DNA from: Sphingobacteriaceae bacterium GW460-11-11-14-LB5
GTDB taxonomy: Bacteria; Bacteroidota; Bacteroidia; Sphingobacteriales; Sphingobacteriaceae
Reading direction: 5' to 3'
Assembly (NCBI GenBank): GCA_002151545.1
Contig: CP021237.1
Coordinates: 4,898,001-4,962,000, forward strand
DNA length: 64,000 nt
Under the pieces are notes generated by a model, which was not told where the DNA came from, made no database searches, and was given only the letters and a program-made list of their open reading frames with translations. Position numbers and translations under genes: made by a program. Shown here in pieces: positions 26,761 to 34,494 of the stretch (position 1 is the stretch's first letter; every line of letters begins with the position of its first letter).

Positions 26761-28692
26761 TTACTTTTTACCCGGAACCTGTTTAATCAACCAGTTTACC
26801 AGATCGTTCGTTGCCTTAAAGTTTTCAAAATCTGCGGGCAATTTCCTGCCATCGATATACTCGTTATAGAACCATGGATCACCCACAGCGAAAACAGTTC
26901 CCTTACCATATTTAGCTGTTGCAATAAGCACGTCTCCATTATCTGTTAAGGCCGAAACCGCAGGGCTTTTGGCTACGATAGTCGAGATTTCTTTGATGTA
27001 AACTTTTTTGGCGGTTTTAAAAATTGAATTTCCGACCGGGATTTTTACAGCACCTTGCTCAAAGTTCGAACCTTGAACCTTGTTGCGGCTATCCTCATTA
27101 AAATGGATTCCGAAAGTTTCTGGCAGCACATTGAATTTAGAAATTTCACAATTGCCCACATCGTTTAACAAGAGCACTAATACCCCTCCGGCCTTAACCC
27201 ATTCGCTAACCTGTTTGGCATGTGCAGCATTCATGAAATTTGGATTTGCCGTTTCCTTTTCGGTATCTGGATCTACAATAATATAAATGTTGCTGCCTTT
27301 TAAATTTGCTGTTGTTGGTGCCGTTTTAAGGGTAGCGGTTTTAACCCCGGCATCATTAAATACTTTACCGAATAAGGAAAAGCCATTGTTATCATCTTCT
27401 TCCCATACATAATGAAAAGGGATTTTATCTCCGGTAGGACCAGCCATGTACTCGTTATTGAAGAAATTATCAACGGTAACGGTTAACCCTTTGCCTGGTT
27501 TTGGTAACTGATCGATTTCCATTTCTGAAGCTGCACAGATAAATGAGCCTACGCCTTTCGGATCGTTGGTGATTACCTTTTCGCTGATGTAATAGTCGAA
27601 ACTTCCATCGCGATATTTGGGTTTTCCACCCAATCCCGATACGGATACAGTTTTGGTCAGGTTTATTCTTTCTGCTCCCGCTTGTTCAACAAATTCTTTC
27701 TTTAAACCGGCATAACCTTTATTTGCAGCCGCCATAAACGATGGCGCCAGCCAACCCTTACGTACACCTTTGGCCAGGCCATATACAAACATGCTCGAAG
27801 CCGAACTTTCCAGGTAGTTTCCTTTTCTGGTTGGCATATCTAAAATATCAAACCATACACCTGATTTTTGATCCTGATATTTCACAGCAGCGGTTGCCGT
27901 ACGGTTTAAAATGGCGATTAATTCTTTCCGCTGAGGATGATTAGCTGGGAAATTATCCAGCACATCTACCAAAGCCATGATGTACCAACCCATTGCCCTG
28001 GCCCAAAAATTTGGTGAGCGGCCTGTTTTTTTATCCGCCCATTGCTCTGTTCTGCTTTCATCGTAACCGTGATAAAGTAATCCCGTTTTAACATCGCGGG
28101 AATTTTTCTCCATCAGGATAAATTGTTTAGCAATATCGTCGAAAGCGGCTTCTTTTTTCATCAGCCTGGCATATTCCGCATAAAACGGTTCTCCCATGTA
28201 CAAACCATCCAGCCACATCTGGTTTGGGTAAATTTTCTTGTGCCAAAAGCCACCTTCCTGGGTGCGTGGCTGCTTTTGTAGCTGATCGTACAATTTAGTT
28301 GCCGCTAACAGGTATTTCTGCTGCCCGGTAACTTTGTACAACAATAATAACGAACGGCCATTTTTAATGTTATCGATATTAAAATCTTCTGATTTGTAGG
28401 TGGTGATATTTCCTTCTTTATCCAAATAGGCATCCATCGAACTTTGAATGTATTTGAAATATTTCCCATCGCCTGTATTACGCCAAACCGCTGCAGCACC
28501 TTCCAGTACCACACCCATGTCGTAAGACCATCTCGGTCCTTTTGGTCCTTTTAAAACGGTCGTATCCTGCCAAAGTTTTTCCATCGCAGTTAAGGTTAAC
28601 TGTTCTGATAATTTCTTTTGGGCAAATCCACTTTGTGATAAAATAGAAAAACCGATGAGGGCAGCTGCTGTATATAGAATTGATCTCTTCAT
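26761..28692 (-). CDS. GH105 unsaturated rhamnogalacturonyl/galacturonyl hydrolase with C-terminal DUF4350-like domain
   Basis: A 643-residue secreted protein (signal about 1-24). Residues about 30-365 are the GH105 (alpha/alpha)6 barrel, with the conserved MWLDGLYMGEPF carrying the catalytic D162, and RAMGWYIMALVDVLD. GH105 removes unsaturated uronic acid from the non-reducing end of lyase products. Residues about 385-640 are a separate domain with an alternating Rossmann-like pattern (IYIIVDPDTEKE, WVKAGGVLVLLLNDVGN, GKGTVFAVGDPWFYNEYIDG) resembling the DUF4350 / glutamine-amidotransferase-like group, of unknown role. The domain nearly doubles the usual GH105 length. It is downstream of the GH28 gene by five bases. 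Confidence 0.88.
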   Translation of the reverse strand: MKRSILYTAAALIGFSILSQSGFAQKKLSEQLTLTAMEKLWQDTTVLKGPKGPRWSYDMGVVLEGAAAVWRNTGDGKYFKYIQSSMDAYLDKEGNITTYKSEDFNIDNIKNGRSLLLLYKVTGQQKYLLAATKLYDQLQKQPRTQEGGFWHKKIYPNQMWLDGLYMGEPFYAEYARLMKKEAAFDDIAKQFILMEKNSRDVKTGLLYHGYDESRTEQWADKKTGRSPNFWARAMGWYIMALVDVLDNFPANHPQRKELIAILNRTATAAVKYQDQKSGVWFDILDMPTRKGNYLESSASSMFVYGLAKGVRKGWLAPSFMAAANKGYAGLKKEFVEQAGAERINLTKTVSVSGLGGKPKYRDGSFDYYISEKVITNDPKGVGSFICAASEMEIDQLPKPGKGLTVTVDNFFNNEYMAGPTGDKIPFHYVWEEDDNNGFSLFGKVFNDAGVKTATLKTAPTTANLKGSNIYIIVDPDTEKETANPNFMNAAHAKQVSEWVKAGGVLVLLLNDVGNCEISKFNVLPETFGIHFNEDSRNKVQGSNFEQGAVKIPVGNSIFKTAKKVYIKEISTIVAKSPAVSALTDNGDVLIATAKYGKGTVFAVGDPWFYNEYIDGRKLPADFENFKATNDLVNWLIKQVPGKK

Positions 28693-28697
28693 GTTGG

Positions 28698-30371
28698 TTA
28701 TTTTGAAATTTCCAGTGCTTTTTTATCTACTTCAGTACCTAAAAGTGTAGCCATTTTCGCTTTAGAAACATCTGTTCCACTAATTTTTACACCTTTTGTC
28801 TTTTCGCCGCTTACATCAAACAACACCTTGCTGTTTTCAGGGTATTTTAAATTGCTGATGTTGATGTTCGATCCGTTCTGGATCATGACAACCGGACTGG
28901 TATTTTCGGTAATTACGTTTATGTTTTTAAGGAAAATTCCAGCAGCCTCAATAATTTCAATGCCTTTGTTTGCTTTTATGGTTACATTTTCCAGGTGGAT
29001 ATCTTTGATGTTCATTTCTGGGAGACCCCTAAAAAATATGGCTTTTTCAGCACCATTGGCTACCACATCTTTGATGTAAAAGTTTCTGAACTGGGGCGTA
29101 GCTTCAGTTACCGGAACCATTACCGTTTTAATGGCTTCACGTTTTTCGCCCGCCAAAGGAACCGGGTCAACCGCAGCGTAATACATGTCGAACAGAATGG
29201 CTTCACCAGGAATATCGATCATATTGATGTTGTTGATGTAAATATTTTCGACCACACCACCACGGCCACGGGTAGTTTTAAAACGCAGGCCGATATCAGT
29301 ACCAATAAAAGAGCAATCGTACACCCAGATGTTTTTTGCACCACCACTCATTTCGCTGCCTATTACAAAACCGCCATGGGCATGGTAAACCACATTATTG
29401 CGAATAATTACATTTTCTGTAGGCACGCCACGTTTGCGGCCCGCTTCATCCCTTCCCGATTTAATGCAAATCCCGTCATCACCCACATCAAAAGTGCTAC
29501 CTTCAATTAATACGTTTTTGCACGATTCTACATCAACGCCATCGCCATTTTGTGCAAACCAGGGATTTTTTACCTGTAAGTTTCTTAAGGTCAAATCCTC
29601 ACAAAGTAAAGGGTGTAAATTCCATGCTGGTGAATTTTGAAAAGTAACGCCTTCTAAAAGAATTTTTTTGCAGCCCGTTAACACCAGCAAATTCGGACGA
29701 AGGAAATCTTTGATATCTTCATAATCTGCCGCTGTTTTACCCGCTTCGATTACGCCTGCATTTTTAGTATTCGAACCTTTAAGGGTTTTCTCAGATGGGT
29801 ACCACATTTTTCCATCAGCCTTAACGATGCCACCTGAGGCCACCAAAGTTTTCCACTGTGTTTCGGTGAGTTTATCTTTTTTAACCATGCGCCAGGCACC
29901 TCCGTTCCCGTCGATAATCCCGGTTCCGGTAATGGCTATATTTTCGAGGTTAACACCTGAAATCGGACTCTGGTTTCTCCAGGCTGGCTGACCTTCCCAA
30001 TTGCCCTGTACCAATTTGTATTGATTAAAATCGTCGGTAAACTGAAGAATAGCATCACGTTTTAAGTGCAGGTTGACATTACTTTTTAACTCGATAGGGC
30101 CGGTTAACCATAAACCAGAGGGAATTAAAACCACACCACCACCTTTCTGACTCACGCTTGCTATGGTTTTATTAATACTCTGTGTATTTAAGGTGATCCC
30201 ATCGCCTTTTGCTCCGAAGCGAACAATGCTCGTGGTATCTTTTTTAAATTTAACCTGCTGAATAACGGGTAAGGATTGCTTTTGTTGCGCGATAGCAGCA
30301 CTTGCAGAAGATAGAATTAAGCATGCCAGAGCTACCTTAATACGGCATAAACGACCTGAAATATGTTTCAT
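28698..30371 (-). CDS. polygalacturonase, GH28 family
   Basis: The start is the ATG at 30371 (MKHISGRLCRIKVALA), which gives a signal peptide ending near AIAQQ; an upstream in-frame ATG at 30455 overlaps a candidate operator and lengthens the leader unnaturally. The 557-residue beta-helix shows the GH28 active-site set: N275-G-D277, D298-D299 in VGDDGICIKSG, H332-G-G, and R363-F-K365. The HGGFVIGSEMSGG run is typical of exo-acting GH28 from bacteria. It inverts the alpha-1,4 galacturonosyl bond; exo-polygalacturonase is the likely activity, with rhamnogalacturonan hydrolase the alternative. An operator-like site lies 80 bases upstream. Confidence 0.92.
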   Translation of the reverse strand: MKHISGRLCRIKVALACLILSSASAAIAQQKQSLPVIQQVKFKKDTTSIVRFGAKGDGITLNTQSINKTIASVSQKGGGVVLIPSGLWLTGPIELKSNVNLHLKRDAILQFTDDFNQYKLVQGNWEGQPAWRNQSPISGVNLENIAITGTGIIDGNGGAWRMVKKDKLTETQWKTLVASGGIVKADGKMWYPSEKTLKGSNTKNAGVIEAGKTAADYEDIKDFLRPNLLVLTGCKKILLEGVTFQNSPAWNLHPLLCEDLTLRNLQVKNPWFAQNGDGVDVESCKNVLIEGSTFDVGDDGICIKSGRDEAGRKRGVPTENVIIRNNVVYHAHGGFVIGSEMSGGAKNIWVYDCSFIGTDIGLRFKTTRGRGGVVENIYINNINMIDIPGEAILFDMYYAAVDPVPLAGEKREAIKTVMVPVTEATPQFRNFYIKDVVANGAEKAIFFRGLPEMNIKDIHLENVTIKANKGIEIIEAAGIFLKNINVITENTSPVVMIQNGSNINISNLKYPENSKVLFDVSGEKTKGVKISGTDVSKAKMATLLGTEVDKKALEISK

Positions 30372-30450
30372 TATTTGCGCTGTTAAATTATACTTGGTTA
30401 TTGTAATAACAAGTGTACGTTGTTTGCGCTTAAAATAGAAGAGAAATCTA

Positions 30451-30464
30451 TGCAATCGTTACCG
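30451..30464 (-). promoter_or_regulatory. candidate LacI-family operator 3 (upstream of GH28 gene)
   Basis: Read on the minus strand: CGGTAACGATTGCA. It shares AACGATTGCA with the site at 31642-31651 and lies about 80 bases before the GH28 start, so the GH28-to-transporter gene run may have its own regulated promoter inside the cluster. Confidence 0.5.
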
Positions 30465-30530
30465 GAAAACAAGGCAAAAAGGCGCCAGAAAACAGATACT
30501 TAACGACTGTATATCAATTATTTAACACAC

Positions 30531-31487
30531 TTATTTCACCTCTGGATCCCATCCACGGAAAACGTTTTCCAAAATGTAGGTCTTATATTCATTATCTGTT
30601 AATTGGTGCGACCAATTTGCCCTTTTTTCCGGATCGGCTCCTTTTCCACTGCTTTTATATTCAGCATAATAGGCCGTTTTCTCATTGCTTTCTTTGCCCC
30701 AGTTGTTCCAGCCTTCAGGGCGGATTAAATCTGGCAGTTCGCAATTGAGGTAGGCAACTTTTGCATAAGGCCTCCATGGTCTGCCCAGGTAGAAACTATT
30801 GGCTGGTGCATCTCCTTTGATTTTGCATTTGTTTAATACATAACCAAATTTTGTAGTATCAGCAGTTGATGCTGCTGTGATATACCCCGCCTTTTTGCAG
30901 AAAATGGTGCAGCTTTCGAACCAGGCCGTTGAAGCCCCGAAAATAAAATCAACCGTTCCTTCGATGTAACAGTTTTTATAGTATTGGCGGTTGTTGCCTC
31001 CGTAGGTATAAAGTGTATCCTGAAAGCCTAGAAACCTGCAGTTGGTGAAAATTAATTTATCACCTCCTGCCCAAACCGCAACGGCTTGCCCTACCGGACC
31101 TGATGAATTTTCGAAAGTGATGTTCTCCGCAGAAAAGCCTTCGCCGTAGATATAAAAGCTGGAAGAACCCGAAGTGCCTTTTTCTTCACCAAAAACATTC
31201 TTCTTCTGGGCGTAGTCATCATAAGTTAAAATGGTTTCGTTTACACTTTCGCCGATAAACCGCACATTCTTTTTAGAAGCGGCCAAAATCAGTTTTTCCT
31301 TATAAATGCCTTTTTTGATCAAGATGACAGTGATTTTGTTCCTGAAATCGGGTACGGCATTGATGGCTTCCTGCACCGTTTTAAAGTTTCCGCTTCCATC
31401 GGCGGCTACGACAAAGTCTGCTTTGGTTTCAAGGGCATTTGCGGTCAATGAAATCGCCACAAGAAAAAACAGGATGATTGCTTTCAT
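30531..31487 (-). CDS. pectinesterase (CE8), second copy
   Basis: A 318-residue secreted pectin methylesterase (signal about 1-19). The CE8 residues are all present: GQA (Q134), FQDTLY (Q156, D157), GTVDFIFG (D180) and LGRPWRPY (R236). It lacks the loop of about 10-12 residues near the N-terminal third seen in the copy at 13815-14837, and the two are clearly diverged rather than a recent duplication. It heads the minus-strand half of the locus and diverges from the GH43 gene across a gap with two operator-like sites. Confidence 0.93.
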   Translation of the reverse strand: MKAIILFFLVAISLTANALETKADFVVAADGSGNFKTVQEAINAVPDFRNKITVILIKKGIYKEKLILAASKKNVRFIGESVNETILTYDDYAQKKNVFGEEKGTSGSSSFYIYGEGFSAENITFENSSGPVGQAVAVWAGGDKLIFTNCRFLGFQDTLYTYGGNNRQYYKNCYIEGTVDFIFGASTAWFESCTIFCKKAGYITAASTADTTKFGYVLNKCKIKGDAPANSFYLGRPWRPYAKVAYLNCELPDLIRPEGWNNWGKESNEKTAYYAEYKSSGKGADPEKRANWSHQLTDNEYKTYILENVFRGWDPEVK

Positions 31488-31623
31488 ATCAATTTGGTTA
31501 GGTATAAATTAAAATCGGCCACGTAAAAGTATAAACTTTGTAACGCAGCCGTGTTTTTAAAATATATGATGAACAATTTTAAACATTAATATCCATCAGA
31601 AAGAAGTTTTTCCGGGATTAAAC

Positions 31624-31652
31624 ATTGCAAACGATGTCGGGAACGATTGCAC
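31624..31652. promoter_or_regulatory. paired candidate operators in the esterase/GH43 divergent gap
   Basis: Two copies of the core face opposite ways: CGTTTGCA on the minus strand (31626-31633) and CGATTGCA on the plus strand (31644-31651), the latter inside GGGAACGATTGCAC (31639-31652). The 14-mer matches the site at 6936-6949 at 13 positions. Their position, about 130 bases from each start codon, fits control of both genes. Confidence 0.55.
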
Positions 31653-31707
31653 AATAACAACTTGCCTAAAAATAAAAAAAGACTTAACCTTGTTTATACC
31701 CCCGCGG

Positions 31708-31735
31708 CGTCATGCTGAACTTGTTTCAGCATCTT
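31708..31735. repeat. dispersed repeat, single arm
   Basis: A 28-base segment beginning CGTCATGCTGAACTTG matches 44842-44869 at 24 of 28 positions. It resembles a repeat I know to be widespread in Bacteroidota intergenic DNA (CGTCA-C-CTGAACTTGTTTCAG). It sits between the operators and the GH43 start, which may affect promoter spacing. Confidence 0.55.
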
Positions 31736-31780
31736 GTTCATAAATTACTGACCAAATATTATTAAAAATATCATTGTAAA

Positions 31781-33421
31781 ATGAAATATCTATTTAGTTC
31801 AATCCTTGTATTAAGTCTTGGCATCAAAACCTTTGCCCAACTCAGGCCAAAAAGCGAGTATATCTCTAAAGTTTGGGTTGCTGACTTAGGGAACGGGACT
31901 TATAAAAACCCGGTGATCAATGCCGATTATTCTGATCCTGATGCCATCCGGGTGGGAGATGATTTTTATATGATCGCCTCCAGTTTCGATGCCATCCCGG
32001 GGTTGCCGATTCTGCATTCGAAAGATTTGGTCAACTGGAAAATAATCGGCCATGCTTTAAAACGCCAGCCTCCCTTCGATCATTTCGAAAAAACTCAACA
32101 TGGCAATGGTGTTTGGGCGCCTTCTATCCGTTACCGCAATGGCGAATTTTATATCTATTATCCCGACCCTGACTTTGGGATTTATTTAACAAAAGCTAAA
32201 ACCATAACAGGAATGTGGTCTGCGCCAAAATTGGTTGCTGCTGGTAAAGGATTGATTGATCCCTGCCCGTTTTGGGACGAAGATGGCAAAGCTTATCTGG
32301 CCTATGCCTATGCAGGAAGCCGCGCAGGCATAAAAAGTGTGTTGGCGATTATGCCATTAACAAACGACGGCGCGCAAGCACTAGAAACAGGCAGAATTGT
32401 GTACGATGGTCACGAACTCGACCCAACCATTGAAGGGCCAAAATTTTATAAACGTAACGGCTATTACTATTTGTTTGCACCAGCTGGTGGTGTTTCTACA
32501 GGCTGGCAATTAATTTTAAGAAGTAAGAACATCTACGGCCCATACGAGAGAAAGGTAGTTATGGATCAAGGGAAATCCTCGGTAAATGGTCCGCATCAGG
32601 GTGCCTGGGTTAATACGCAAACGGGTGAAGATTGGTTCCTGCATTTTCAGGACAAAGACGCTTATGGCCGTGTGGTTCATCTGCAGCCGATGAAATGGAT
32701 CAATAACTGGCCCGTTATCGGCCTTGATGCAGATGGCGACGGTAAAGGTGAGCCCGTAACCACCTATAAAAAACCAAACGTAGGTAAGGTTTATCCGATT
32801 GAAACCCCAGTGGAAAGTGATGAATTTGATACTTCAAAACTAGGCCTACAATGGCAATGGCAGGCCAATCCGCAACCTACCTGGCTATTTACCGATGCAG
32901 ACAAGGGTTTGTTAAAGTTGTACACGGCTAAAATTCCTGATGATGCTAAAAACCTTTGGGATGTACCGAATCTGTTGATGCAGAAATTTCCTGCTGATGA
33001 ATTTATGGTCACAACCAAACTCTTGTTTAAACCTAATCCAAAACTGGAGAACGAAAAAACGGGTTTGGTGATAATGGGCAGAAGTTATGCGCAGATTAGT
33101 ATGAAGAGCAAAAAAGATGGCATATATCTGATGTATGGTGTTTGCCAAAGTGCCGACAAGGGAAAAACGGAAAACGAAAAAGAAATTACCAGGCTGAAAT
33201 CGGGGTCAGTGTATTTTAGGGTTAAAGTTAGCCCGGGTGCAAAATGCCAGTTTAGTTACAGTGAAGACGGAATTCGTTTTACGAATGTAGGCGATGAGTT
33301 TCAGGCTACAGCAGGGCAATGGATCGGCGCAAAAATGGGCATCTTTGCCATTCGGGATAGCCAAACGAATGATTCAGGAATTGCCGAATTTGATTGGTTC
33401 CGTGTACAAGCTTTAAAATAG
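31781..33421 (+). CDS. GH43 family glycoside hydrolase with C-terminal concanavalin-like domain
   Basis: A 546-residue secreted enzyme (signal about 1-19). The five-bladed propeller spans about 40-335 with the GH43 catalytic acids: base D52 in NADYSDPDAIRVGDDFYM, the modulator D160 in GLIDPCPFWD and the acid E218 in LDPTIEGPKF. Residues about 350-546 match the beta-xylosidase C-terminal concanavalin-like domain. GH43 members of this type act on arabinofuranosyl or xylosyl linkages, so trimming arabinan or xylose side chains of pectin is likely; the exact specificity cannot be read. It is four bases upstream of an acetylesterase gene. Confidence 0.9.
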   Translation: MKYLFSSILVLSLGIKTFAQLRPKSEYISKVWVADLGNGTYKNPVINADYSDPDAIRVGDDFYMIASSFDAIPGLPILHSKDLVNWKIIGHALKRQPPFDHFEKTQHGNGVWAPSIRYRNGEFYIYYPDPDFGIYLTKAKTITGMWSAPKLVAAGKGLIDPCPFWDEDGKAYLAYAYAGSRAGIKSVLAIMPLTNDGAQALETGRIVYDGHELDPTIEGPKFYKRNGYYYLFAPAGGVSTGWQLILRSKNIYGPYERKVVMDQGKSSVNGPHQGAWVNTQTGEDWFLHFQDKDAYGRVVHLQPMKWINNWPVIGLDADGDGKGEPVTTYKKPNVGKVYPIETPVESDEFDTSKLGLQWQWQANPQPTWLFTDADKGLLKLYTAKIPDDAKNLWDVPNLLMQKFPADEFMVTTKLLFKPNPKLENEKTGLVIMGRSYAQISMKSKKDGIYLMYGVCQSADKGKTENEKEITRLKSGSVYFRVKVSPGAKCQFSYSEDGIRFTNVGDEFQATAGQWIGAKMGIFAIRDSQTNDSGIAEFDWFRVQALK

Positions 33422-33425
33422 AGCA

Positions 33426-34217
33426 ATGAAAAAATATAAAATCCTTATCGCAACCCTTGGTGTCATTTTACTAATGTCTTTCCTAATTAAACCTAAACCT
33501 GTTAAGGTTTATTTAATCGGCGATTCTACTGTTGCAGATTATACTTTGGATGAAGGTTATCAGCAGAAAAAATATCCAATTACGGGCTGGGGGCAGGTGT
33601 TTCAGCAATTCCTAAAAAAAGACAGTTTAAAAAAATTAAACAGGTTGATTAAAAGCGACAGCGCTTTGGTTATTGATAAAGCAAAAGGGGGAAGAAGCAC
33701 CAGAACTTTTTTTGAAGAGGGAAGGTGGAAAGAAGTTTTATCAACCTTAGAAAAGAATGATCTGGTATTGATCCAGTTTGGGCACAACGATGCAGCGAAA
33801 GATAAACCCGAACGTTATGTTGATATTCCGGGTTATAAAGATTTTTTAAGGATGTATGTGAAAGAAACAAGAGCACAAGGTGCTCTACCGGTTCTGATTA
33901 CGCCGGTTACCCGTAATTACCCCTGGAAAGATGGCAAACTGGGCAGTGCACATGGCGAATATCCACAGGCAGTGAAAGATGTGGCTCAGGAATTAAACGT
34001 ATCCATTATCGATCTAACCTCACTTTCAGCAGCATTTTTTACCACAAAGGGAAGTGAATTTGTAAGCAAACATTACTTCATGAATTTAGACTCGGCAAAA
34101 TATGAGGCGTATCCAAAAGGACAAAAAGATAATACCCACTTCCAGCCAGAAGGAGCCAGAGCAGTTGCACAGCTGGTTTATAATGAATTAAAAAACATCA
34201 ACCACAAAACGGATTAA
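33426..34217 (+). CDS. rhamnogalacturonan acetylesterase, SGNH hydrolase (CE12-like), second copy
   Basis: A 263-residue SGNH esterase with an N-terminal hydrophobic leader. Catalytic blocks: GDSTVAD (S34), GGRST, GHND (N121) and DNTHFQ (D235, H238). Compared with the copy at 14851-15591 it has extra residues around 65-85 (SLKKLNRLIKSDS) and near 205-230. Encoded directly after GH43, it probably removes acetyl groups that block backbone or side-chain cleavage. It is convergent with a small membrane-protein gene; no terminator is evident in the 14 bases between. Confidence 0.9.
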   Translation: MKKYKILIATLGVILLMSFLIKPKPVKVYLIGDSTVADYTLDEGYQQKKYPITGWGQVFQQFLKKDSLKKLNRLIKSDSALVIDKAKGGRSTRTFFEEGRWKEVLSTLEKNDLVLIQFGHNDAAKDKPERYVDIPGYKDFLRMYVKETRAQGALPVLITPVTRNYPWKDGKLGSAHGEYPQAVKDVAQELNVSIIDLTSLSAAFFTTKGSEFVSKHYFMNLDSAKYEAYPKGQKDNTHFQPEGARAVAQLVYNELKNINHKTD

Positions 34218-34231
34218 CAATAAGACTTAAA

Positions 34232-34483
34232 TCATAACTCTTTTGAACTTTCCGGCAAGCGATCATACTCGCCCTTCCAGGCATAAAAGCCAAATATCAT
34301 CAATCCCAAACTAATTGGAAGGAAAATAAATAGGATAATTGCCCATTGCAGCATGGTATTGGTGCGCTCGATATCTGTATGGGTCAGGCCTACTTTATCT
34401 ATCGCCTGCATAAACAAAAAAGTCATGGTTAATGGTCCCAAAACCATCCAGACTAAACCTAAAAATTTCTTTAACGTATTCAT
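34232..34483 (-). CDS. small two-helix membrane protein beside MHS transporter (DUF6814-like)
   Basis: An 83-residue protein with two hydrophobic segments (about 6-27 and 45-68), a WMVLGPLTMTFL run and a charged C terminus. It starts 11 bases after the stop of the MHS transporter gene on the same strand. I believe it belongs to the small Bacteroidota family DUF6814 found next to such transporters, but the family name is from memory. A role as an accessory subunit of the transporter is inferred from linkage only. Confidence 0.7.
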   Translation of the reverse strand: MNTLKKFLGLVWMVLGPLTMTFLFMQAIDKVGLTHTDIERTNTMLQWAIILFIFLPISLGLMIFGFYAWKGEYDRLPESSKEL

Positions 34484-34494
34484 CTTCTTCGTAT

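Noticed and set aside
28995-29510. 171-codon open frame on the plus strand
   Set aside because: It lies wholly opposite the well-supported GH28 gene; its translation shows no domain and reflects the composition of the real gene.
30371-30455. Longer GH28 start at 30455
   Set aside because: It adds 28 residues before an otherwise clean signal peptide and places the start codon within the candidate operator.
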